This document shows positions 34,996 through 43,280 of a stretch of DNA of 43,675 nt, one piece after another; positions within the stretch are counted from its first letter, which is position 1, and every line of letters starts with the position of its first letter. The position numbers and the translations under genes are program-made. Source of the stretch: Piscirickettsiaceae bacterium NZ-RLO1 (GTDB lineage Bacteria > Pseudomonadota > Gammaproteobacteria > Piscirickettsiales > Piscirickettsiaceae); assembly GCA_001644975.1 (NCBI GenBank), contig LVCQ01000008.1, positions 1-43,675 of the forward strand, given 5' to 3'. The notes beneath the pieces were generated by a model. That model saw only the letters and a list, made by a program, of their open reading frames with translations. It ran no database searches and was not told the DNA's origin.

Positions 34996-35742
34996 TTAGC
35001 TTTTACCCTTAGCTAAGGCAGGCAGCCATAGCTTTTGATTTTTCAATAGTTCTGGTTGGTTTTCAATCTGCAAAGTAGAATCATCAAGTGTGAGTTTATT
35101 CTTATCTCCAGTCACACCATGGTATTGAGATTTCACATAAACGGGACTAACAACACCTTGAGTAAGTAATTGTTTATATAAAATCATGCCATTGAAATCT
35201 CTAACTAATTTATTTAAGTTAATCTTATAAATATTAACAGCTTGGTCTATGCCCTGATTCCAACCTTCAACAGTATACTTCTTCCACAACAACGTTTCCT
35301 GATCATTTTTAGGTAATAAAATTTTATTTGGCAAATCAGGCTGAGTATAATCCATATAAAGGTAATTTCGCCAAGTTGGTGGTGCAGTTACAAAACGTGC
35401 TTTAGCAATAATTTTATAAGTTCTGCCCGCAGCTCTTAACAATTGAGCATTGCCGCTGATTGCTAGCGAATTATCTGCGTCAGAAATTACAGGTGGTAGC
35501 ACATTTTTTTCGAGTAACAGCTGATTAAAATCAAAAATTTGATCTAAATATCGACTATAGCTTGATAATAATGCATCTATATTCTTTGCTTCATAAGCCA
35601 GTGCAGACTGTGCTCCTAAAGCAAGGGCTTCTTGCTTGACTGCACGTAAACGAATATTTAACGTTTGCTTTTGTTGATAATGCGCTGACTCAGATGATAG
35701 ATTAGAAATCTGATCCAGTGTATATAAAGCATGGTCAATCAT
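34996..35742 (-). CDS. dotC: Dot/Icm protein DotC, lacking a lipoprotein signal
   Basis: Part of the outer-membrane core of the type IVB system together with DotD and DotH. The protein matches Legionella DotC along its body: LGAQSALAYEAKNIDALL, IYDFN-type DQIFDFNQLLLEKNVLPPVI, FVTAPPTWRNYLYMDYTQPDLPN, GWNQGIDQAVNIY, and VSPVYVKSQYHGVTGD. Length is 248 residues against 303, and the part missing is the N-terminus: there is no signal peptide and no lipobox Cys. An in-frame stop lies five codons upstream of the ATG, so no longer start exists. The ATG overlaps the dotD stop by eight bases. Either this DotC is held by partners or its export signal has been lost. Confidence 0.93.
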   Translation of the reverse strand: MIDHALYTLDQISNLSSESAHYQQKQTLNIRLRAVKQEALALGAQSALAYEAKNIDALLSSYSRYLDQIFDFNQLLLEKNVLPPVISDADNSLAISGNAQLLRAAGRTYKIIAKARFVTAPPTWRNYLYMDYTQPDLPNKILLPKNDQETLLWKKYTVEGWNQGIDQAVNIYKINLNKLVRDFNGMILYKQLLTQGVVSPVYVKSQYHGVTGDKNKLTLDDSTLQIENQPELLKNQKLWLPALAKGKS

Positions 35743-36238
35743 TAGGCATATACCTCAAAGCAATAATGTGACTCTTAGGTATAATTTTTATTTGAGCTTT
35801 ATTATTTAGTTGAAAGTCAATATTTCTCAAAACAGTAATAACTGGCGTATTAAAGTAATCAATATTTACTAATATAGGTAATTTAGATTTTTTCCCAAAT
35901 ACTTGGTATTGATAGCCAACATCTTTAGAAAGTGACTTTAATATATTACTCACAGGTCCATACCAGCTTACAGTAATTTTTTTATTAAATATTTTTTTAT
36001 CAGAAATATTACTAAAAGGTAATTTATTATTTTTAGGGTATTGTGAACTTTTTATTATTGCTAGCTGTTTCATTGCCACGCTCACCTGCTCGACAGAACT
36101 CTGTAATGCCTGTACTAGCTCCAAGTTAGCTTGCTGTTGCTTTTTCACCGACTGTTCAGATTGCTTTTCTTGTTGAACCTGATTACTAGCACAACCTGAT
36201 AGTAACAAAACAAAAGAAAAGATTAATAAATAGTTCAC
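35735..36238 (-). CDS. dotD: Dot/Icm outer-membrane lipoprotein DotD
   Basis: A 167-residue lipoprotein (Legionella 163). The signal peptide is short and ends in the lipobox LLSGC, with Cys16 as lipid anchor. A Gln-rich tether follows, then the conserved domain with TVSWYGPVSNILKSL, VGYQYQVFGKKSKLPILVNID, TVLRNIDFQLNNKAQI and the closing IALRYMPND, matching Legionella DotD in order. Start is GTG at 36238. With DotC it carries DotH to the outer membrane in Legionella. Confidence 0.93.
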   Translation of the reverse strand: MNYLLIFSFVLLLSGCASNQVQQEKQSEQSVKKQQQANLELVQALQSSVEQVSVAMKQLAIIKSSQYPKNNKLPFSNISDKKIFNKKITVSWYGPVSNILKSLSKDVGYQYQVFGKKSKLPILVNIDYFNTPVITVLRNIDFQLNNKAQIKIIPKSHIIALRYMPND

Positions 36239-36290
36239 AATATAGCCTACTACTACAAGTTAAGATTAAATATGAATATTACTTACACTG

Positions 36291-36701
36291 CTAATTAACC
36301 ACATTTGCGCTACTAACAGAATAACTATCAACAATATCTGTCGCACTACCTTGAACACCAGAGGTTAAACTTGATGAAACAATTGCAGTTACTGTACTTA
36401 ACACTAAAAACATAGCGCCAGTTAAAATATAAATACCCGCTGCCTTAGTTAACGGGTTTTGACCCTGACCAGGTGCTCCTGTATGATTATGGCGCAAGTA
36501 AGAGAACCCTGTTGCCATCAAGACAATACCAACTACACAACAAATAAAGAAAACAAACTGAAGTAAATAGCCAGTTTGATTTTGAAGCTTTTCCAACCAT
36601 AACTTCAATGATGATGGATCAGAAGCAAAAATACTTGTTGAGTATAAAGTTAAAAAAATAATAGAACTTATTTTACCAAATTTATTAAATTTAATTTTCA
36701 T
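36291..36701 (-). CDS. dotP: Dot/Icm membrane protein DotP (IcmD)
   Basis: A 136-residue protein (Legionella 132) with a signal-like first helix (about residues 10-26) and two further helices (about 45-66 and 87-111) joined by a polar loop RHNHTGAPGQGQNPLTKAAG. This fits IcmD in size, topology and place behind dotE. The two-helix module also recurs three times in the neighbouring DotE-like protein. A strong GGAG site precedes the ATG, and that site overlaps an inverted repeat. Confidence 0.75.
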   Translation of the reverse strand: MKIKFNKFGKISSIIFLTLYSTSIFASDPSSLKLWLEKLQNQTGYLLQFVFFICCVVGIVLMATGFSYLRHNHTGAPGQGQNPLTKAAGIYILTGAMFLVLSTVTAIVSSSLTSGVQGSATDIVDSYSVSSANVVN

Positions 36702-36704
36702 GTT

Positions 36705-36769
36705 TTCTCCAGGAGAATATTATTTGACCTACCAATATCATTAACGCTTTAATGACAGTTATATTCTCC
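36705..36769 (-). promoter_or_regulatory. Inverted repeats at the dotP ribosome binding site
   Basis: On the plus strand TTCTCC (36705-36710) is the complement of the dotP Shine-Dalgarno region and is followed at once by GGAGAATAT (36712-36720), whose exact partner ATATTCTCC lies at 36761-36769. CATTAA-CGCT-TTAATG (36739-36754) sits between them. In the mRNA the middle copy can pair either with the distant upstream copy or with the ribosome binding site next to it, so two alternative folds are possible. Confidence 0.5.
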
Positions 36770-36815
36770 CTTATAAATAGAAATATATAACTTAAAATAT
36801 TTTGATTTTTTTATG

Positions 36816-37856
36816 CTAACTTGTGGGTGGCAAGCCAGATACAGCATAATAAGTATTGATCAATATCACTGTTAACATATTCGCATTCATCGCACAAAAT
36901 CCACCAATCACATGGGCGACGATTTTTGATAGATTTGCATTAGGCCCCCCCATATGTTCACCAATTTTTATAAATAAGAAAACACCCCTAATCACAGCAA
37001 TAAAGCCAACGACAAATAAAACTGCATAAGTTAATCGCGTTATATTATCAATAAGAGATAAACTAGATGAGGTTGATGCCACACAATTAAACGTACCATT
37101 CGCATAAGTAATCACTGTTTGTGCATCTAGATTATTAAAATAAGATAGAAAATCACCTGAGTCCCCAGTGCCACAGTACGCTTTTAATACACTAGGGGTA
37201 TTAAAAAGGGACTCACTAATATCTTGAATAATAAAAAAAGGAGCCATGAGTAAAGAACCAGCTAGAAAATAAAAAGCTGTCGCCATTGGTGATCGGCGAT
37301 GCATAGCCATCATTTGAGGGTTAGAATGATAGCGCAATCGATGCCCAGCAACACATAGTGTTGCAATACCAGCAATAGGGCTTGCTACTTCAATTAACTT
37401 AAAAAATGGCATCAAAAAATAAACAATGATTCCATCAAATATATTTTTAGGATTATTATTAACAGGATAAAATATCCTATGCAAACGTATAATAATATGC
37501 TCACCACTACCGGTATTTGCAATGACTGAAATCAACGGCCCAATACCAAGCAAACCTGAACCAATTAATAAATAAATAAGGCCTAAGCGTGCTGTTGACT
37601 GCTGCTGTCCTGAGGGGCTTGCTGGCTTTAATTTAAAAATACCGACAATAATTACAAATATACCAGAAATTGAACATATAAATTGAGCAAAAATTGATAA
37701 ATAATTAAATTGCTGCTGCCAATTCTCTGACATTTGTGAAAAATTTGTTATATAGTTTGTTGTTTCAGCAGCAAAAGAATCATAACCGTATAAAAAAACT
37801 AATATTAATACTAATATAGCTTTTAACCTACTATTATTAATTAGATCTAGCTTCAT
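36816..37856 (-). CDS. dotE: DotE (IcmC)-like membrane protein with three two-helix modules
   Basis: A 346-residue protein, much longer than Legionella IcmC (194). After a signal-like helix (about residues 12-30) come three units of similar plan, each a helix pair joined by a basic polar loop: about residues 52-114 (loop KLKPASPSGQQQSTAR), 152-212 (loop RLRYHSNPQMMAMHRRSP) and 274-336 (loop FIKIGEHMGGPNANLSK). The last unit resembles the end of IcmC (VRGCVLLVHASEPG... against IRGVFLFIKIGEHMGG...). The gene position between dotF and dotP is that of icmC. The extra units could take the place of DotV or other small Dot proteins not found here. Confidence 0.75.
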   Translation of the reverse strand: MKLDLINNSRLKAILVLILVFLYGYDSFAAETTNYITNFSQMSENWQQQFNYLSIFAQFICSISGIFVIIVGIFKLKPASPSGQQQSTARLGLIYLLIGSGLLGIGPLISVIANTGSGEHIIIRLHRIFYPVNNNPKNIFDGIIVYFLMPFFKLIEVASPIAGIATLCVAGHRLRYHSNPQMMAMHRRSPMATAFYFLAGSLLMAPFFIIQDISESLFNTPSVLKAYCGTGDSGDFLSYFNNLDAQTVITYANGTFNCVASTSSSLSLIDNITRLTYAVLFVVGFIAVIRGVFLFIKIGEHMGGPNANLSKIVAHVIGGFCAMNANMLTVILINTYYAVSGLPPTS

Positions 37857-37871
37857 ATCAACTTCCTATTG

Positions 37872-38798
37872 CTATTTAAAAATATAACCAGAACTTGTTA
37901 CTACTTGCTGCCCCTTATCATCAATAGTCACCACTTTTCCATAACCATTTATAAAGTCCCCTTTTTTAACAGTTATTGTTTTCCCTGTTTTATTTACCAA
38001 CCAAGCTCGACCAGTAATAATAGCTCTTAATGTTAACTTATCAAAATTATTATTACTTTTAGCAATTAGATAAGCATAGTTCTCATTCTCTTTAGCTATC
38101 ACAGCTAAAGTTTGATTTAACTTATTAACTATCATTTTATTATTGTCATTAATCTGATTATCTCTCTTGATATAACTATTTATTTCATTCTGACTGGCAC
38201 TTAATTCTTTTTTAATAGAACTAGTTATTTTATCAATATCACTCTGACTTAACTTCAACGTAGTATTTTTAGATAATTCATTATTATTTTTAACTTTATT
38301 AATATAATTTAATATTAAATTAACCTTTGACAATAATAATTTATTATCTTCAGTAATATTATTTTTTATACCTTTACTATTAACATTAACATCTGATCTA
38401 TCAGATAAATTATCAAAAGCATTATTATCTTTAACTTCATTAGTATTTTTTATGCTTTTATCTTTTATCTTATCTGCCATGTTGTATTTTTTATTAGAAT
38501 CTAATTTATTATTATTTTTAGAAAATACAAACCCTTGCTCTTGTGTAGACTCAGATGATTTTTTTTCTGGGAACATCATTCTATAATTATAATGAATTAA
38601 AAATATGATAACTATAGATGCAGCTAAGCATAATAAATAAAAACGTAACCGTGGTTTTAATTTATCTATAATAGATAAGGGCTTTTCCTTAACTGGCTCA
38701 ACAACGTCAGAGCTTTCTTCTAAGTCATCATGTAAATCATTATTTTCTTGCGTTTCATCATCACTTTCAAAATCAAATCGTTCTTCTTTATTCGCCAT
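37872..38798 (-). CDS. dotF: Dot/Icm inner-membrane protein DotF (IcmG)
   Basis: A 308-residue protein (Legionella 269). The N-terminus is acidic and cytosolic (DFESDDETQENNDLHDDLEES), one membrane helix lies at about residues 53-70, then a long Asn/Lys-rich stalk with coiled-coil character (about 90-240). The C-terminal domain has the IcmG ending AIITGRAWLVNKTGKTITVKKGD...GYGKVVTID, matching Legionella's GRAWL...TITVAEGD...GYGRVI. The stalk is very AT-rich and Asn-rich. It follows dotG after 22 bases. Confidence 0.92.
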   Translation of the reverse strand: MANKEERFDFESDDETQENNDLHDDLEESSDVVEPVKEKPLSIIDKLKPRLRFYLLCLAASIVIIFLIHYNYRMMFPEKKSSESTQEQGFVFSKNNNKLDSNKKYNMADKIKDKSIKNTNEVKDNNAFDNLSDRSDVNVNSKGIKNNITEDNKLLLSKVNLILNYINKVKNNNELSKNTTLKLSQSDIDKITSSIKKELSASQNEINSYIKRDNQINDNNKMIVNKLNQTLAVIAKENENYAYLIAKSNNNFDKLTLRAIITGRAWLVNKTGKTITVKKGDFINGYGKVVTIDDKGQQVVTSSGYIFK

Positions 38799-38820
38799 AA
38801 TAAATATCCTAATTGCTATG

Positions 38821-40044
38821 CTATTGCGTTACATCATTCATAAATAAAATTCCCATGCCAACTCCTTGATTTAGTGTAACTGTCGGAGGGCGATTAAAAT
38901 TATCAGCCGCAGCCTGACTAAGCGCAGAACCAACTGAACCTAGTCCAGAGTACATTGCCTTCCTTGTCGTTTGTGATGCACTATCATCATCACTACTTTG
39001 ATCACCCGTGACTATACAAGTCGTACTATCCCCACAGATCGTTGATGCCGTATCAGAGTAATATTCACCAAATCCTTGTAAAAATGCAGCAGCAAATAGT
39101 CCGCCATAGCGTAATAAATAGTGGTGATTCACGTCAGAAGCTAATGCATTTTGTGCAGTTGTCGCATTAACAGCATACGCATTAATCTTTAAACTGTTAT
39201 TCATAGTTTCAATAGACATTTGGTTAAACTTGATAACAAGCTTGTCATTTTCACGCTGAAAACTTCCTAGTAATTTTGCATTTTTATACTTTCCTTGCAC
39301 AACAGTTGCCATCACAGGTGTTCCTGGCTGGTCACTATTAAGCTGCGTATCAAGTACAGCAAATACAACACTACCAGATTTAATCATGACATTTTTAGCT
39401 ACCGCTTCTGTATTTGCTTTATTTTCAGCTAAATTCTTCGAAGTTTGCCCCCTAACTGCCTGCTGTAATGTAACAGTTGACCAACTACTACTTATTTTTC
39501 TAATTCGAGCCTGCATTGCTTTTTCCTGAGCTTTTACTTCATTATCAAATAGTTTTTTGTCCAAATTACGATTATTAGTATTATTAATATTTCCCTGCGC
39601 ATACTCTTTATGTAAATTTTCTCTTTGAATCATTTTTACATAGGCTTTAGATCCAGTAATATTAGCAATTCTTTTCTGTTCGCTAGTTAATCCATTAAAA
39701 TCATCTGAACTATTTTTAATTCCCGTATTAACGGTAGTAGTTGTATTATTTTTATTATCTTTTATCACTAAAGATTTGCCTGATTGTTCAGCACTATCAA
39801 CCACTTGATTATTATTTTTATTATTAAGATTTTCATAAACTTTTCCAGTATAGTCTGATGATTTACTATTTAACTTAGTATTTGCCTGTCTCACTGAAGA
39901 TTGACCAAAATCTTTAATTGCTCCAGGTTTTGATAAGCTATTAACAAAAATAATAACCAATACAGAAATAAAAATAAAAATAATAAATACTCTTAAGCGA
40001 GGGTATTTATTAAAAAATTTATTAACTGTCTTTAATATTTTCAT
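38821..40044 (-). CDS. dotG: Dot/Icm core channel protein DotG (IcmE), short form
   Basis: The VirB10/TraO-like protein spanning both membranes, 407 residues here against 1048 in Legionella. An N-terminal basic segment and membrane helix lie at about residues 16-38, followed by an Asn/Lys-rich periplasmic linker. The VirB10-like domain begins near residue 215: KSGSVVFAVLDTQLNSDQPGTPVMATVVQG, then LLGSFQRENDKLVIKFNQMS, YLLRYGGLFAAAFLQGFGEY and the closing PPTVTLNQGVGMGILFMNDV. The long pentapeptide-type repeat region of Legionella is absent, so it looks like conjugative TraO. It overlaps dotH by four bases (ATGA). Confidence 0.95.
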   Translation of the reverse strand: MKILKTVNKFFNKYPRLRVFIIFIFISVLVIIFVNSLSKPGAIKDFGQSSVRQANTKLNSKSSDYTGKVYENLNNKNNNQVVDSAEQSGKSLVIKDNKNNTTTTVNTGIKNSSDDFNGLTSEQKRIANITGSKAYVKMIQRENLHKEYAQGNINNTNNRNLDKKLFDNEVKAQEKAMQARIRKISSSWSTVTLQQAVRGQTSKNLAENKANTEAVAKNVMIKSGSVVFAVLDTQLNSDQPGTPVMATVVQGKYKNAKLLGSFQRENDKLVIKFNQMSIETMNNSLKINAYAVNATTAQNALASDVNHHYLLRYGGLFAAAFLQGFGEYYSDTASTICGDSTTCIVTGDQSSDDDSASQTTRKAMYSGLGSVGSALSQAAADNFNRPPTVTLNQGVGMGILFMNDVTQ

Positions 40045-40934
40045 TGGTTTTTCTCAGTTGTAACAGTCACTTGCTGCATTACGCCGTTGCTAGAAATTAA
40101 TAATGAAGGACTAACAGGAAGTTTATAAGCATGTAATTTATTGGGTCCTGTGCTTGTTTGCCGAGCACTCCAAGCCGGTGAGATTAACGTTCCTGTGGTT
40201 AATAGCAAATAGTGCCCCTGATATAGCCATACTTGCGCTTGCAACGTTGCCGGAGCATTGGTAACTAATTGCTTTGCACCTTGAGCAGGGATACCATTGA
40301 GTAATTGGATTAAATAATCTTCTGCATGCGCTAGTGTTTCAGTACTAGCGTTACTACCATCTTGATTACTTTGCACTCTAATATAATCTAAATAATCCCA
40401 GTGCTTCTGCCCTAAGACCAAGGAAAGCATTACAGGTACATGTAAGCCTTTTAATAAAACACCTATGTTAGTCTGACCGTAGGGCTTTATCCCTTGAACC
40501 ATTAAAACACCACTAAGTTTATTCCAATTAATATTAAAAGAATTTTTATCCCCTAAACTATAGGACTCAATTGGCCAAACTTTACCATTCTGGTCAGTCA
40601 TTACAATCGATGTAATCATCCCTTTCGTAACTCGTACTATGGGCTGAATACCTCCTGGCTGTAAACTTACCGGAATAATTGCTGATGAACTTTGACTAGG
40701 CTCCTCTCCTACTGGATCAATTGATGCTTTCTGTTCAGCAGCGTAGTTATTTTTATACTGATGAATTTGTTCTGGAGATAAAGGAAAGGCTTGCTTTGTT
40801 AATTGTTCAAAAGCTCTATTATTTTCTGAATTTACATTTTTTTTACTATTATTTAAATCATTATTATTTGCATAAATATATAAACTTATAGCAAAAATTT
40901 TAATAGAAAATAATATAATATTAGAAAATTTCAT
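40041..40934 (-). CDS. dotH: Dot/Icm outer-membrane core protein DotH (IcmK)
   Basis: A 297-residue exported protein (Legionella about 360) with a signal peptide at residues 1-22. Family marks are an early QAFPLSPEQIHQYKN region, then IIPVSLQPGGIQPIVRVTKGMITSIVMTDQNGKVWPI (strands of the DotH domain), GVLLKGLHVPVMLSLVLGQ and a final domain with VWLYQGHYLLLTTGTLISP. It is the first gene of the dotH-G-F-E-P-D-C-B run. Upstream is about 165 bases of AT-rich DNA that should hold the operon promoter; no convincing -35/-10 pair could be chosen. Confidence 0.93.
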   Translation of the reverse strand: MKFSNIILFSIKIFAISLYIYANNNDLNNSKKNVNSENNRAFEQLTKQAFPLSPEQIHQYKNNYAAEQKASIDPVGEEPSQSSSAIIPVSLQPGGIQPIVRVTKGMITSIVMTDQNGKVWPIESYSLGDKNSFNINWNKLSGVLMVQGIKPYGQTNIGVLLKGLHVPVMLSLVLGQKHWDYLDYIRVQSNQDGSNASTETLAHAEDYLIQLLNGIPAQGAKQLVTNAPATLQAQVWLYQGHYLLLTTGTLISPAWSARQTSTGPNKLHAYKLPVSPSLLISSNGVMQQVTVTTEKNQ

Positions 40935-41099
40935 AATCTATACTACAATAAAAAGTTATAACGACTTTAAACAATTAAAGCAATAAAAAGCCTGTGCAAT
41001 AAGACTAGTTTATAAGTCTATCACTATTAATCACTATAAAATAATAAATTTATTTTCAGTACCAAATTTAAAAATGTTAAAATAGTTAAGTAATATTAT

Positions 41100-41879
41100 T
41101 TAATTATTTGATATCATTTTATTAAAAATTGATACATCACTATCATGATCTTCAAGGTCAAAATTATTTTCACAATGCAGTATATCTTTGCGCATTCTTC
41201 TTTTTGAAAGTCTCTGGTAATGCTGCTCAAGCTCTTCTGCAGGTAAAATAGTTGCATGGCCATCTGAGCATACTTTCACATGAAATAGTTTATTAAGGCA
41301 ATCATTATAATTTACATCATCGTCATAACCAAAGGTATCACGAAGTTTATTTAATAAATCATATTTGTACATATAAGCTGTACGCATTTTAACATCAATA
41401 ATTTCAGATATTTCTTTAGCTTTAATATTTTCAAATTGAGCAAGTAGAAAAAGTATTCTCAAGTCCGTTGCTGAAAATCTCTCATTATTATAACAAATGG
41501 AGCCAACATTTAGAAAACATTCATTTTTAGGAAACTGATTAATCCCCACATCAACTTTATGAACGACTCCAATAATTTTTCCACTATCATTCAATGGCTC
41601 ACGTGTCATCGTTGCCATAAAAAAAAGATCTTTAGAGAACAACAAACCATAGCTTCTTACAATACTTTTTTTTCCAAGCTTAATGTTCATAATATCCTGA
41701 GCTGCCTTTCTAGAACCTAAAGGAAACTTGAAAACATCTAGCGGGCTACTTCCTGTAATCGTACTACCTGCACCTTTAAATAACAGTTTAATCAAAGATG
41801 TTGTTTCCATATCTAAAAATAGTATTTTCCCTTTATTCGAAATATAGTGATATTGAGTATCACGCTTCACTCTTACCAT
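41100..41879 (-). CDS. Transcriptional regulator, PAS-like sensor with HTH
   Basis: Start placed at the ATG at 41879, because GGGGTGG lies about ten bases upstream; a GTG five codons earlier would overlap that site. The protein has 259 residues. The N-terminal part (about 1-125) has the PAS-like order of strands and helices (YHYISNKGKILFLDMETTSLIKLLF... and FFMATMTREPLNDSGKIIGVVHKV). The part at about 140-200 reads as a LuxR-type helix-turn-helix: FSATDLRILFLLAQFENIKAKEISEIIDVKMRTAYMYKYDLLNKL. No histidine kinase or receiver domain is seen. It lies directly upstream of dotH on the same strand and could regulate the secretion genes, but this is inferred only from position. Confidence 0.7.
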   Translation of the reverse strand: MVRVKRDTQYHYISNKGKILFLDMETTSLIKLLFKGAGSTITGSSPLDVFKFPLGSRKAAQDIMNIKLGKKSIVRSYGLLFSKDLFFMATMTREPLNDSGKIIGVVHKVDVGINQFPKNECFLNVGSICYNNERFSATDLRILFLLAQFENIKAKEISEIIDVKMRTAYMYKYDLLNKLRDTFGYDDDVNYNDCLNKLFHVKVCSDGHATILPAEELEQHYQRLSKRRMRKDILHCENNFDLEDHDSDVSIFNKMISNN

Positions 41880-42174
41880 CGTATTGTTATCCACCCCGAA
41901 TAATTAAATAGCAAGCAGGTCATTCAAATAAAATATTTAATCTCATTGAATAAAGTTCCCACAGCTTCTCTTAGAATTTAGATTAACTACCACTCAGCCG
42001 TCAAACATCAACAACATAAACAGCTGTAGCCCATTACCGTGCAGTATCCTCGACTTCAGCCGCAACGTCCACTGAGAGATTTTCTATTTTTTTATGGAAG
42101 AATAAAAACTACAAATGACACGGCACAATAGCATAAAAATTAGCTAATATGCCATAATAAATAGAGTTAAATTT
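41880..42174. other. 295-base gene-free region with a less AT-rich patch
   Basis: The stretch at about 41995-42095 is clearly richer in G+C than its surroundings. On the minus strand it reads as a frame ending KKIENLSVDVAAEVEDTAR before a stop, with no start or ribosome binding site. This may be the C-terminal remnant of a lost gene, possibly of a mobile element; no terminal repeats could be seen. Confidence 0.35.
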
Positions 42175-43059
42175 CTACTGTGTGTTTTCAACACTATTAA
42201 CGTTATTTTTTATTTCATTATGCTGATTATTTAAGAAAATAGTTGGAAGATTTTTTTTCTTTTCTTCGTCCTTAATCAATGCTTCAACCACACCATTTTT
42301 AGGATTACAGTCCTTAATTGTTTGTAGTGGGACCCTAAACTCCATTAAAACATCAAAAACACTTTTAGCAATACTAGCATCAAGAGTTGGTTCAAACGTT
42401 AAAGTGCTTCTTTTAATCGCAGTTTCTACAGCTAATCTTATGTTAGCTTTATCTGCAAAGTTAACACAAATTCCACGATTAATATCAATTTGAAAAATCC
42501 CTGAAGTTTTTTTATCTCTAATTGTTACAAGTGTACTATCGTGATTAAATTCAATTGATATTTTATTACGGTTGGTAAACTCTTTTTCTATCTTTTTTTT
42601 CCAGTCCTCTTTACTTATAGGGCCTGGATTTTTACCAAAAAGAATACTAAATCCCTTCAAATTCTTAGACTGATTATTTTTATTGTTATTATTAATAACT
42701 AAATTAGAATCTTTATTTATTGTTTTTTTTGATTTTTGTTCATTTCTTTTTAAACAAAATGACTCATAATTTACAATACTAGATATTTTCTCTTTAATAT
42801 CCTTTTTATATTTTTCATCTTTAGAAATTAATAAGCTTTCAATATCTTTATATACTTCTTCGTCTTCATCTATTTTTTTTGTTTTATCGTTAAAAAAATA
42901 AGCCTCTAAATATTTAGTTGCTATCTCAAGGTCTTTAATATTTTTAATATCATTACTTAAGTCTCTTTTTACAGACTCACTGATGCTAACAGTTTCATTT
43001 AACTTATAATTTTCTAATGCATTATTGAATAATGTCAAAAATTTTGAGCTTAAAGCCAT
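42175..43059 (-). CDS. Hypothetical protein, possible effector, 294 aa
   Basis: Not recognised. Start taken at the ATG at 43059, because AAGGA lies five bases before it; an upstream TTG start would lack such a site. It is soluble and Lys/Asn-rich, with a helical N-terminal part (about residues 1-120), a disordered Asn-rich linker (about 120-140) and a C-terminal domain with clear strands and helices (about 145-260: WKKKIEKEFTNRNKISIEFNHDSTLVTIRDKK, IFQIDINRGICVNFADKANIRLAVETAI). The end is polar (NSVENTQ). Two-part, AT-rich and beside the Dot/Icm locus, it could be an effector; this is inference. Confidence 0.6.
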   Translation of the reverse strand: MALSSKFLTLFNNALENYKLNETVSISESVKRDLSNDIKNIKDLEIATKYLEAYFFNDKTKKIDEDEEVYKDIESLLISKDEKYKKDIKEKISSIVNYESFCLKRNEQKSKKTINKDSNLVINNNNKNNQSKNLKGFSILFGKNPGPISKEDWKKKIEKEFTNRNKISIEFNHDSTLVTIRDKKTSGIFQIDINRGICVNFADKANIRLAVETAIKRSTLTFEPTLDASIAKSVFDVLMEFRVPLQTIKDCNPKNGVVEALIKDEEKKKNLPTIFLNNQHNEIKNNVNSVENTQ

Positions 43060-43280
43060 TTTATTCCTTATAGTTACTAACAATTAAATTTCTATCACAA
43101 TAGCCAAATCCATACTTTTTTCCACATAAAAACAAACAAAAATATTAAGCTTAGAGATAAACATCTTAATTGCTTAGATTTTATCATGAAAATTATATTG
43201 TATTTATTATAAGTTAGCCCGATAATTTAAAATAATTGTATAACTATATATAAATAAAAAACTGCAAAAGAGGATAAGCA

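Noticed and set aside
42175-43059. IcmQ identity for the 294-residue protein
   Set aside because: Length and sequence do not fit IcmQ, and no IcmR-like gene is adjacent.
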